15,308 nt of DNA, from contig JAUWWJ010000005.1 in assembly GCA_030616935.1 (NCBI GenBank), forward strand, positions 1 to 15,308, read 5' to 3'. Origin of the DNA: Planctomycetaceae bacterium. GTDB taxonomy: Bacteria; Planctomycetota; Planctomycetia; Pirellulales; UBA1268. The position numbers were made by a program, and so were the translations under genes. Shown piece by piece: positions 6,896 to 14,259 of this stretch. The notes under the pieces were generated by a model, which was not told where the DNA came from, searched no databases, and was given only the letters and a program-made list of their open reading frames with translations. Position 1 is the first letter of the stretch. Each line of letters opens with the position of its first letter.

Positions 6896-6953
6896 TTGTT
6901 TTCCCACACCTACGAGCATTGAGACCTAAGAACGCCAGACAATAGAACTTCAA

Positions 6954-8402
6954 TCACCCTTCGGGGCGAAGCCTTTTCATCATGAATTTTTTATATGCCT
7001 CTACGCCCGGCTGGCCGTAAGGATTTGTTCCAACGAGTCGTCCCTCGACAACCGTAGCGAGCATGAGCATCTGCAGAAGTTGACCAATTGTAAATTCATC
7101 GATTTGGGGCAAGTGAATCGTGGCCGTTGGACGCTTTACCGAGGCATATGCTTCATTCGTACCATCCGTCGCAGCTGCAAGCATCGATGGCCAGGTTGTG
7201 CCAATAAGGTCATCGAGCTGATCTTCGTTCCCGGAAGAGCCGCTCAGCGGCGGCAGCCCAATGTGATCACGGCGAGACTCGCCAACACACAAATTCGTAA
7301 TAATCTTGTCGCGGCGACCATCTTGGTGCTGCTGCCCCCGTGAGTGAAGATCTCGAGTTGTGACTGTAGTAAGCGGTGTCGCCCCCTTTTCATCCTTCCC
7401 AAGACTTTCAGAAAGTAGCTGGTCGTACCAGAGACCGACTGACTCAAGCTGGTTACTCCAACTCGAAAGAACTCGAATCGTTGCTCCCATTTTTTTCTCA
7501 GCCAAGTGGGACACTGCAACGTATTGCAGCACGGGGTTTTCCGAAACCGGTGACTCACGAAAGCGTCGCGTCATTGCTGCAGCACCCTCCAGCAAACGCA
7601 CAACGTCGATCCCAACAAGTGAGGCTGGCAATAGACCCACCGCGGTAAAGACAGAGAAGCGGCCGCCAACGCCATCAGGAATACCAAAAACATCAGGACA
7701 TCCGAGGGTCTTTGCCAGGCTCGCCAGCTTTCCACTTGCTCCGGTTACCGGTACAACTCGCTCTGCTACTCGCTTGGCGTCACTGCCAAGTGATTCAGAA
7801 AGCGCACTGAGAAAAAGTCGTGTCGCTGCAGCAGTCTCAAGAGTGCCACCACTTTTGCTGACTACGAGCATCGCCCATTGAGCAAGAAGATCATCCCCGT
7901 CGCCTCCGCTTGGGTGTGATCGCAGTACATCGAGAAGGCCCTGCGCAGAGTCATTATCAATATTGAATCCTTCGAACGACAGTCGAGGCCGTCCACCTCG
8001 CTCTCCACGGGAAAGTTCGTTGTGAAAAGGATGGCAGCATGACTCAAAGAGTGCACGCGTACCCATATAGGACCCGCCGATACCGAGAACGACAACACGA
8101 TCAACGGCTTCTCGAAGTCGCCGTGCCGTCTGCAGTATTGCAAACAGTTCACTCTCCGGACGACTTGTTCCGTAATCAGCCAAGAGTCGTTCCGGCAAAT
8201 CAAGAAACGCTGGATCGAGTGACTCTCCGCCAGCACCATCTGCTCGCCAACGTTCGAGATCACTCAGGCTTTCTTCCCTTGCAGTAGAAAGCGGCCCCTC
8301 AAGCTCATCCAAATCTACTTGGTGAATTCCGCCAGTAGCAAGCACAGCAGCAGCATCATAGGAAATTGGATCATCAGACGATTTGGATCGAACAGCACTC
8401 AT
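6954..8402 (-). CDS. pgi: Glucose-6-phosphate isomerase
   Basis: This encodes a 482-residue enzyme interconverting glucose 6-phosphate and fructose 6-phosphate in glycolysis and gluconeogenesis. Two sugar-isomerase (SIS) domains are visible. VVLGIGGSYMGTRALFE (104-120) and VVSKSGGTLET (180-190) bind phosphate. The PGI signature DGVGGRFSVFTAVG (243-256) is complete. SESLGK supplies the catalytic Glu (E332), GQQHQ the His (H359), and NPYGQPGVEAYKK near the C-terminus the active-site Lys. The sequence belongs to the bacterial type with QLLSESLGK rather than the E. coli/eukaryotic type. I favour ATG 8402 because the protein then begins close to the conserved ISYDAAAVLATGGI. A frame-compatible ATG 45 bases upstream gives MFPCFPLIPSRAIPI, which looks non-native. 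Neither has a strong ribosome binding site. The gene is divergent from the ABA4-like/apgM pair. Confidence 0.93.
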   Translation of the reverse strand: MSAVRSKSSDDPISYDAAAVLATGGIHQVDLDELEGPLSTAREESLSDLERWRADGAGGESLDPAFLDLPERLLADYGTSRPESELFAILQTARRLREAVDRVVVLGIGGSYMGTRALFESCCHPFHNELSRGERGGRPRLSFEGFNIDNDSAQGLLDVLRSHPSGGDGDDLLAQWAMLVVSKSGGTLETAAATRLFLSALSESLGSDAKRVAERVVPVTGASGKLASLAKTLGCPDVFGIPDGVGGRFSVFTAVGLLPASLVGIDVVRLLEGAAAMTRRFRESPVSENPVLQYVAVSHLAEKKMGATIRVLSSWSNQLESVGLWYDQLLSESLGKDEKGATPLTTVTTRDLHSRGQQHQDGRRDKIITNLCVGESRRDHIGLPPLSGSSGNEDQLDDLIGTTWPSMLAAATDGTNEAYASVKRPTATIHLPQIDEFTIGQLLQMLMLATVVEGRLVGTNPYGQPGVEAYKKFMMKRLRPEG

Positions 8403-8503
8403 AATCGGGATAGCTCTTGAAGGAATGAGAGGAAAACATGGAAACAATGACGCTCAATCTTGAGCATGCTAGGCTTTCAGTCGAAGCGAAGCATACCAAC
8501 CAT

Positions 8504-8518
8504 CGCATTGAGAATGCG
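8504..8518. promoter_or_regulatory. Perfect short palindrome in the pgi / ABA4-like divergent region
   Basis: CGCATT-gag-AATGCG is a perfect six-pair inverted repeat with a three-base centre. It ends 20 bases before the ATG of the ABA4-like gene and lies about 100 bases before the pgi start. An operator, or a tight hairpin next to the GGAGA ribosome binding site, is possible. No regulator is identified. Confidence 0.35.
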
Positions 8519-8538
8519 AAACCTTACCGGAGAAGAGT

Positions 8539-9006
8539 ATGGCTCAGCAACTCTTTCAATTAACAAATACAATTGCACTCCTTGCCTGGATCCCCCTGAT
8601 CTTGTTTCCGAAACATCATTTCCTCCGGGACACGCTATGCAAGCAACTTGTTCCTGGGGTATTGGCCGCTATCTACCTAGGCATTATTTCGTGGAAATTC
8701 GCCACAATTGGCCCTCCACAGGATGACGTGATGACACTTTCCGGACTCCGCACTATTTTCAGCGATGACTTTGTATTCGCGGCGGCCTGGACTCATTATC
8801 TCGCCTTCGACATGGTGGTCGGAACCGTGGTTGCCCGCGAGGCAGTCGCGTGCGGCATCCCCTGGCCGCTTCGCAGCCTCTCTTTAACGCTTACGTTTCT
8901 GTCAGGCCCGATTGGTTATCTGACCCATCTCGGCTTCAAGCTTCGCTGGCAGCACGAACGTGAGGCCCCTCCCCTTGCAGACCTCGGCCCTGAAACCGAC
9001 AACTGA
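8539..9006 (+). CDS. ABA4-like (DUF4281) integral membrane protein
   Basis: This encodes a 155-residue protein with four predicted membrane helices, at about residues 8-24, 36-56, 80-100 and 111-134. It matches the ABA4-like/DUF4281 pattern: LFQLTNTIALLAWIPLILFP at the start, AAAWTHYLAFDMVVG with W84, H86 and D91 in the third helix, and a final hydrophobic segment with LSGPIGYLTHLG. In plants ABA4 is needed for neoxanthin formation. The bacterial members have no proven job and no carotenoid genes are in view here, so a carotenoid role would be speculation. ATG at 8539 has GGAGA six bases upstream. It is followed after 45 bases by the phosphoglycerate mutase gene on the same strand, so the two probably form an operon. 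Confidence 0.75.
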   Translation: MAQQLFQLTNTIALLAWIPLILFPKHHFLRDTLCKQLVPGVLAAIYLGIISWKFATIGPPQDDVMTLSGLRTIFSDDFVFAAAWTHYLAFDMVVGTVVAREAVACGIPWPLRSLSLTLTFLSGPIGYLTHLGFKLRWQHEREAPPLADLGPETDN

Positions 9007-9051
9007 GAATCCACCTGTCTGTTTTTCTACTCGTCTTCTGGAGACCCTGTT

Positions 9052-10257
9052 GTGACTGAACACGAACTGATCCAAGAACTCAAAAGCACGAATAGCTCCA
9101 AGATTATTATGCTCGTTGCAGATGGGCTCGGCGGGCTGCCGTTGGATCCGGGTGGAAAGACCGAGCTTGAGACTGCTGTGACACCAAACCTCGACAGGCT
9201 TGCTGGAGTTGGCACAAGCGGCTCGAGCATCCCAGTGCTGCCTGGCATCACGCCAGGTTCAGGCCCCGGACACCTTGGCCTTTTTGGCTACGATCCACTT
9301 CAGTTCAAGATCGGCCGAGGAGCACTCGAGGCGACTGGCATTGGCTTTGAACTTGGCCCTCATGACGTCGCTGCTCGTGGTAATTTCTGCACACTCGATA
9401 GCAACGGACTCATCAGCGATCGACGAGCTGGTCGCATTCCTTCAGAAGAGAGTTTTCAAGTTGTCGAAAAACTTCAGGCTGTTGCAATCGACGGCTACGA
9501 AGTCTTTGTGAAGCCGGTCAAAGAACACCGTTTCGTTGTAGTATTCAGAGGAAGTAGTCTTGATGGCAGAGTTGCTGATACCGATCCTCAGGCTACTGGC
9601 GTACCACCTCTCGACCCACAGCCGCTTGATCCAGCAGCGGCGAAAACTGCCGAAATCGCCAAAGAGTTTGTCCGGCAGGCCTGTGAGATCCTCAAAGATG
9701 AGCCCAAAGCAAACGGTCTGACACTACGAGGATTTGCTGCCAAGCCAGCCTTGCCGACGTATGAAGAACTCTACGGGCTACGAGCGGCTGCAATTGCGGT
9801 CTACCCAATGTACAAGGGGCTTGCCAGTCTTGTCGGTATGAAACTTGTGGGCACACCGCAGACACTCGGAGAACAGGTTGATGAACTGAAAGCCTGTTGG
9901 AATGACTACGACTTTTTCTTCCTTCATTTCAAGTACACCGACTCAACTGGCGAAGACGGAAACTTTGCAAACAAAGTGAAACGGATCGAGGAACTCGACA
10001 AGATGATTCCTCGTATTGAAGAACTCAAGCCGGATGTTCTCATCGTGACTGGGGATCACTCCACTCCGAGCAAGCTCAAAAGTCATTCCTGGCACCCTGT
10101 ACCAACTCTTCTGGTTGCTGACCCATGTCGTCCAGACGGGGCAACGGCTTTCGGTGAACGAAATTGCCTCAGCGGTGGTCTTGGGCAATTTCCAGCCAAG
10201 CACCTCATGCTTCTGGCCATGGCTCACGCCGGTCGTTTTGGCAAATACGGCGCCTGA
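9052..10257 (+). CDS. apgM: 2,3-bisphosphoglycerate-independent phosphoglycerate mutase, archaeal type
   Basis: This encodes a 401-residue alkaline-phosphatase-fold enzyme interconverting 3- and 2-phosphoglycerate. Metal ligand D24 is in VADGLGG. The catalytic serine S70 lies in ITPGSGPGHLGLFGYDP. HFKYTDSTGEDGN (292-304) supplies H292 and the D297/D301 ligands, TGDHSTPSKLKSHSWHPVP supplies D335, H336 and H345, and YKGLA matches the family. This is the short archaeal ApgM form, also found in some bacteria, not the 510-residue GpmI or the cofactor-dependent GpmA. The start is GTG at 9052, with GGAG about nine bases upstream. It is probably co-transcribed with the ABA4-like gene and shares a divergent promoter region with pgi, giving two central glycolytic genes back to back. 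It converges on the Gfo/Idh/MocA gene. Confidence 0.94.
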   Translation: MTEHELIQELKSTNSSKIIMLVADGLGGLPLDPGGKTELETAVTPNLDRLAGVGTSGSSIPVLPGITPGSGPGHLGLFGYDPLQFKIGRGALEATGIGFELGPHDVAARGNFCTLDSNGLISDRRAGRIPSEESFQVVEKLQAVAIDGYEVFVKPVKEHRFVVVFRGSSLDGRVADTDPQATGVPPLDPQPLDPAAAKTAEIAKEFVRQACEILKDEPKANGLTLRGFAAKPALPTYEELYGLRAAAIAVYPMYKGLASLVGMKLVGTPQTLGEQVDELKACWNDYDFFFLHFKYTDSTGEDGNFANKVKRIEELDKMIPRIEELKPDVLIVTGDHSTPSKLKSHSWHPVPTLLVADPCRPDGATAFGERNCLSGGLGQFPAKHLMLLAMAHAGRFGKYGA

Positions 10258-10346
10258 TCCAGCAAAGGCATTATCAGCAAAACCACCAGCGACTCACCCG
10301 GACGAGGATGAACAATGCACAGGATTACACCCTATGCGTCACCCGG

Positions 10347-11609
10347 TCACGAATTGCTGCTTTGTTCCATATGATACTGAGGAACCCGAAGCGTCTCGCC
10401 ATCACGAATCGCTGATTGGTGCGCCACAATTCCCGCAACGGTCATGTTGAGCGCCTGTGCGACATCAATCCATGGTTTTCTGTCCCGCAAAATAGCGTCT
10501 ACAAATTCACTGGTCAGGTGACCGTGCGAGCCACCATGTGATCCAGCAGCCATGCCCGGTGGGAGTGCTGGCCGTGTCGTTGCCACTCGAACTTTTCCAT
10601 CCTTTTGACCATAGACTCTACCTTGCTCTCCATGAGCAGATGGCATGTCCCACGAAACAGCCATTCGCGACATTCCTCCCTCAGCTGTCCGAAAGAGTCC
10701 AACTTCTGATCCAAATGGGTTTTTGTACTGATTGTTCGCGGGCTGCAGATGGGGCACAACACTTGGGGTTCCAAGGGCAGACACCTCCGTGAAACAGTGT
10801 CCGGTTACGCCAACATAAAATGCTGTCGCATGTGTTGGGTACCATTGGGGAGGCAATCCCTTGCGCCAACCGTTTGTATCAACAGTCCGTGTTTTCGGAT
10901 TGTATCCACCTAAAGGCTTACCGAAGTAGTGATAATATTCTCCCTCGGAATAGACAATCTTCCCAAGGGCTCCTACATCATACCGACGGTGCCATGCGTA
11001 GAGATTTTTATGGAAGCATGATGTTTCAAACATCATGTAGTGACGACCCGTCTTCTTGACGACCTCGAAAAGCCTATCGGCATCTTCAAGAGAGCCGAAC
11101 ACTGCAGGCACCGCAGATGCCACGTGCTTACCGCGCTGCAGCGCGGCGATCGCCAGTTCTGCATGGCTCGGCGCATCCGTTGCGATATAAACCGCTTCAA
11201 TGCTGTCATCATTGAGCATTGCTTCACAGGACTCATACACTTTCTCACAGCGACATGCCTTCGCCAACTGCGCGCGGCGATCGGCAATCAGATCAGTCAC
11301 AGCAGCAACTTCAACATTCGGATGATCCTGGAAGCCAAATTGTGCACCGAATTTGCATAGACCGTATCCTGCAATACCAACACGTATTTTTCGATCAGAG
11401 AAGGGTTTCCACATTCCGTCTGATTCTGCCGCTGGCTGATTCGTTTCAAATCCGGCAATCACTTTTCCAGAGGCATCCACAGGAGCATCATCTGCACGAA
11501 GCAAAGAGGGGCTCATGGCTGACCCTGCGGCACCAAGTGCCATTCCTCCTGCGCTTATGCGAGCAAGAAATTTCCTTCGTGAAAGATCAGAAAATTGTTT
11601 CTCTGGCAC
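10347..11609 (-). CDS. Tat-exported Gfo/Idh/MocA family oxidoreductase
   Basis: This is a 420-residue NAD(P)-dependent oxidoreductase-like protein. The N-terminus has a twin-arginine signal, SRRKFL (10-15), then a hydrophobic Ala/Gly stretch, with cleavage likely near residue 39. It would therefore be exported folded by the Tat system, whose TatC lies at the right end of this window. The Rossmann domain starts IRVGIAGYGLCKFG (75-88), with AVTD at 103-106 and IATDAPSHAELAIAALQRGKHV at 142-163. The usual catalytic EKP motif is replaced by AVP in KHVASAVPA. The C-terminal substrate domain includes WYPTH (H260) and HGGSHGHLTSEFVDAI. The missing Lys suggests altered chemistry or a non-catalytic protein. 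The start is GTG at 11609 with GGAG six bases upstream. Planctomycetes carry many such periplasmic paralogues; the substrate is unknown. Confidence 0.9.
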   Translation of the reverse strand: MPEKQFSDLSRRKFLARISAGGMALGAAGSAMSPSLLRADDAPVDASGKVIAGFETNQPAAESDGMWKPFSDRKIRVGIAGYGLCKFGAQFGFQDHPNVEVAAVTDLIADRRAQLAKACRCEKVYESCEAMLNDDSIEAVYIATDAPSHAELAIAALQRGKHVASAVPAVFGSLEDADRLFEVVKKTGRHYMMFETSCFHKNLYAWHRRYDVGALGKIVYSEGEYYHYFGKPLGGYNPKTRTVDTNGWRKGLPPQWYPTHATAFYVGVTGHCFTEVSALGTPSVVPHLQPANNQYKNPFGSEVGLFRTAEGGMSRMAVSWDMPSAHGEQGRVYGQKDGKVRVATTRPALPPGMAAGSHGGSHGHLTSEFVDAILRDRKPWIDVAQALNMTVAGIVAHQSAIRDGETLRVPQYHMEQSSNS

Positions 11610-11923
11610 TTTAGGCTCCAGTCGTAGTAGCTTTGAATTACGTTCCTATTTACGCTTGATCCCCTAGCCATTGCTGCTCAATTCGGGCTCTTGGTCGTTC
11701 ATCACATAATAAGAGACTGATTCTTATCCAAGCGTGTCTGCCCGAGAATCGGGTAAACACCTGAATTGAATCAAAAGCGTGCACTCCTGCCCCTCAGGCT
11801 TCCCGTTGGCCTATTTGCTCCTCGTGAGCGGTACCATGAGTGACCACATAGGCCCGCGGTTTACACTTTGGCCGCATCGAAAACCTACACCGACTGGAGC
11901 ATGGCAGCCCGCTTTTTTTGCAA
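11610..11923. other. Intergenic region between the Gfo/Idh/MocA and DUF1015 genes
   Basis: This 314-base stretch separates two minus-strand genes, so it holds the 3' end of the DUF1015 transcript and the promoter of the oxidoreductase gene. A perfect five-pair hairpin with a three-base loop, CCCGA-gaa-TCGGG, lies at 11741-11753. It has no T-run behind it on the minus strand, so it is not clearly a terminator. I see no gene, tRNA or small ORF with a ribosome binding site. Confidence 0.4.
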
Positions 11924-13180
11924 TCAAGCCTTTGCGCCATCGACTCTTTCGAACTCGTGTACAAAAAGACCGCTACGAAGCTTCGGCTCAAACCATGTGC
12001 TTTTTGGTGGCATGATCTCATCTGCATCCGCAACCGCGAGTAGTTCATTCGCACTCGTCGCGTGCATGGAAAAAGCAACACCTTTGTCACCCGCACGTTT
12101 CTCTAATTCTTCGCAACCACGGACGCCTCCGACAAAAGCAATTCGTGAATCTGTCCGTGGATCACCAATACCCAAAATCGGCGAGAGCACTCGGTCCTGC
12201 AACAGAGCAACATCGAGACTTGCTATCGGATCATTTCGATCTATCGATGACTCCGGGAATGTAAGGAGCCACCACTCTCCTACCACAAAAACCAGAACCT
12301 GCCCTGGACTTTCTGGCGTCCCGGCCTTTGCCCGCTCAAGTGAACCCACTGCCCGCAACCTGGTAAGAAACTCATCTGTAGAAAGTCCATTCAGGTCTGC
12401 TACAACGCGATTGTAGGGCAGTATTCTCAATTGGTCGTGAGGGAAGACAACTGCCAGAAACCGTCCATATTCTTTTTCGTCACTAGCATTTGCATCCGCT
12501 TGCTTGGATGCTGTTGCTGCACGATCCGCCCCAGCTGATCGATGATGACCATCCGCGATATAAAGCCTGTTCAGCTGTTCGAATGCCGACACATACCTCG
12601 CTGGCTCAGCCACGCACCAGCCTGTGTGCTGCACACCATCTGGAGCAACAAAATCAAACAGAGGTGACAGCTCCATATCAGCCTCCATCATCGAATGAAT
12701 GGTTGTGCCCTGATTTGGTTCATCACGAAAGCACAAAAAAACTGGCTCGGCATGGCTCGCGGTAGCAAGTAAGTGACGAGTCCGGTCGTCCTCTTTATCT
12801 GGTCTTGTTTTCTCGTGCTTTCGAATCTCACCAGACCGATACTGCTCTGTCTCGACGCATCCAACAACACCTACCTGGGCAATACCTTCTCGTACTTGCC
12901 TGTACAAATAAATGCTTGGCTGTGACTCTCGCTGAAGCACCCCGTCAGCAATCATGCCCTGAAGATTGTCACTCGCTTTTTCATAAACCTCTGGTGCGTA
13001 ATAGTCTGTGTCCACCGGCAAATCAATCTCCGAGCGGACGACGTGAAGAAATGACTTTGGTTTCCCTGCTGCACGCTCCCTCGCTTCACTTGTCGAAATA
13101 ACGTCGTAGGGATCACTCGAGACTTCCGAAGCATCCTCAAATGAAGGTCGTAATGCGGTAAAAGGATGTATCCGTATCAT
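11924..13180 (-). CDS. DUF1015 family protein
   Basis: This encodes a 418-residue protein of the DUF1015 family. It opens MIRIHPFTALRP, followed by PYDVISTSEARE. The centre has RKHEKTRPDKEDDRTRHL (120-137), YIADGHHRSA (207-216) and LRILPYNRVV (251-260), and it ends MPPKSTWFEPKL and SGLFVHEF. All are the family's landmark segments in the expected order, with full length. The function is not assigned from anything visible here. The conserved ADGHHR block resembles a nucleotide- or phosphate-handling site, which is inference. ATG at 13180 is chosen because the family begins with this M[IR]IxPF sequence and AGGTGA lies five bases upstream. The frame remains open further upstream, but that part is non-coding in character. 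The gene is divergent from the next gene. Confidence 0.88.
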   Translation of the reverse strand: MIRIHPFTALRPSFEDASEVSSDPYDVISTSEARERAAGKPKSFLHVVRSEIDLPVDTDYYAPEVYEKASDNLQGMIADGVLQRESQPSIYLYRQVREGIAQVGVVGCVETEQYRSGEIRKHEKTRPDKEDDRTRHLLATASHAEPVFLCFRDEPNQGTTIHSMMEADMELSPLFDFVAPDGVQHTGWCVAEPARYVSAFEQLNRLYIADGHHRSAGADRAATASKQADANASDEKEYGRFLAVVFPHDQLRILPYNRVVADLNGLSTDEFLTRLRAVGSLERAKAGTPESPGQVLVFVVGEWWLLTFPESSIDRNDPIASLDVALLQDRVLSPILGIGDPRTDSRIAFVGGVRGCEELEKRAGDKGVAFSMHATSANELLAVADADEIMPPKSTWFEPKLRSGLFVHEFERVDGAKA

Positions 13181-13514
13181 GAAGTCACCTTGGCGGGTTT
13201 TGCAGGAAAGGCTTTGAAGAATACCCCCTCTCACCAAGATGGTGCAAATACTGAGAATCTTAGACGGGCAATGAGACACTTCTGAGACAAGATTACAAAA
13301 GAGCTGTTTTTTCTGTGCCGAAGTCGCACGTCAAGCGGCCGCCTGCAATGCAGCCCGAAGGCTCTTCCCAATGATCGGCGTCTCCAATCTGCTGGTAGCA
13401 TATTTGAGGATATTGTGCAGTACGTGGTATATCTGTTACCAGAAGGTTTTTGGAGAACGTACACTTTTTGCTTGCGTTGAAAAATCACGCCCGTGGCAAA
13501 ACAGGACCCATTCG
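13181..13514. other. Divergent spacer with a weak sigma-70-like promoter candidate
   Basis: I see no supportable gene in these 334 bases, apart from the possible upstream coding segment at 13493-13570 discussed under the next gene. TTGAGG (13404-13409) and TATATC (13428-13433), 18 bases apart, form a weak plus-strand promoter candidate. Two adjoining palindromes are present, GCGGCCGC (13335-13342) and CTGCAATGCAG (13343-13353). Confidence 0.35.
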
Positions 13515-14015
13515 ATGATTCGTTCACCAGCAACGCTGACTATCGCGAATTTCAATCGACAGACACTCGCTGATCTTCTCCGACCTGTCCTCGATCGTGC
13601 AATGAAACAGGGCATGGTCGGAACAAACGTTGTCCTCGAAATTGTCGCCGAAGCACTCAGCAAGATCGGCGACAGTGAGATCCGAACATTCCTTGATCCG
13701 AAAACAGGAAAACTCCGCGGCGGGCTCGAGATTCGTATCGAGGAGACACTCAGCATGTCAAAGAAATGGCGTGACTGGGATGCCAACCACGGCAATGAGG
13801 ACTGGATGCTCCGCAAGAGTGGTCGCACTGTCAAAAAAAACGAATTCTTAAAAAGTCTTATTCTGAGCTCTTGGCGGTCAATGCAGAAACTGCATGTCCT
13901 TGAGCCAAAAGACGTCAAAACGCTCGTTGAAGGAGTTCGCAAGGTGTACGATGCGATGTGTGACGTAAAGCCAACGGACAATCGACCCGGACTTGGAAAT
14001 ACCTACGGAAAGTAG
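13515..14015 (+). CDS. Unrecognised hypothetical protein, possible N-terminal frameshift
   Basis: This encodes a 166-residue soluble, basic/acidic mixed protein that I do not recognise. From about residue 18 the sequence looks strongly protein-like: LADLLRPVLDRAMKQG, IVAEALSKIGDSEIRTFLDP, KTGKLRGGLEIRIEET, NEDWMLRKSGRTVKKNEFL and SSWRSMQKLHV. No signal peptide or membrane segment is seen. The ATG at 13515 has AGGA eight bases upstream. However, the first 17 residues (MIRSPATLTIANFNRQT) look less convincing than the overlapping frame beginning with GTG at 13493. That frame gives VAKQDPFDDSFTSNADYREF and ends at TGA 13571-13573, exactly where a +1 shift would join it to this frame. The true N-terminus may therefore be frameshifted. 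Divergent from DUF1015 and 244 bases ahead of tatC. Confidence 0.7.
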   Translation: MIRSPATLTIANFNRQTLADLLRPVLDRAMKQGMVGTNVVLEIVAEALSKIGDSEIRTFLDPKTGKLRGGLEIRIEETLSMSKKWRDWDANHGNEDWMLRKSGRTVKKNEFLKSLILSSWRSMQKLHVLEPKDVKTLVEGVRKVYDAMCDVKPTDNRPGLGNTYGK

Positions 14016-14091
14016 ATGCCGAGTGCCGGGACACAGGAGTCGCAAAACTCAGCTATTTGAACGGCGATTAGCGAATGCCTGCCGCGGGCTG

Positions 14092-14150
14092 GCCAGAAGA
14101 CAGTTTTGGCTGGTAAATGGCCGCTCTTGCACAGCAAACAACGCCAGCCA
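14092..14150 (+). promoter_or_regulatory. Overlapping alternative hairpins upstream of tatC
   Basis: GCCAGAA (14092-14098) can pair with TTTTGGC (14104-14110), with one G-T pair. TGGCTGG (14107-14113) is a perfect complement of CCAGCCA (14144-14150). The two structures share TGGC, so they exclude each other in an RNA. A third imperfect hairpin lies at 14196-14217. Whether this segment is transcribed with tatC is unknown. Confidence 0.28.
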
Positions 14151-14226
14151 TAGCACAGGCTACAGAGGCTGATTACTCTTAATACTCAGCAAAAAGAGCT
14201 GTGGTTCATACAGCCTCATATCGATC

Positions 14227-14248
14227 TAGGTACAGCATAGGTACAGCA
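14227..14248. repeat. Perfect 11-bp tandem duplication just before tatC
   Basis: TAGGTACAGCA occurs twice with no gap, at 14227-14237 and 14238-14248. It ends 11 bases before the tatC ATG. No ordinary ribosome binding site is found directly before that ATG, so the duplication occupies the place where one would be expected (each copy supplies an AGG). It may be a recent slippage duplication or a functional site. Confidence 0.5.
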
Positions 14249-14259
14249 CAAGCCTACAA

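Noticed and set aside
11794..12096. 100-codon minus-strand open frame at the DUF1015 3' end
   Set aside because: Overlaps the well-supported DUF1015 coding end in another frame and has no ribosome binding site.
13231..13533. 100-codon minus-strand open frame upstream of DUF1015
   Set aside because: Arg/Ser/Cys-rich shadow-like sequence without a ribosome binding site; it overlaps the start of the plus-strand gene.
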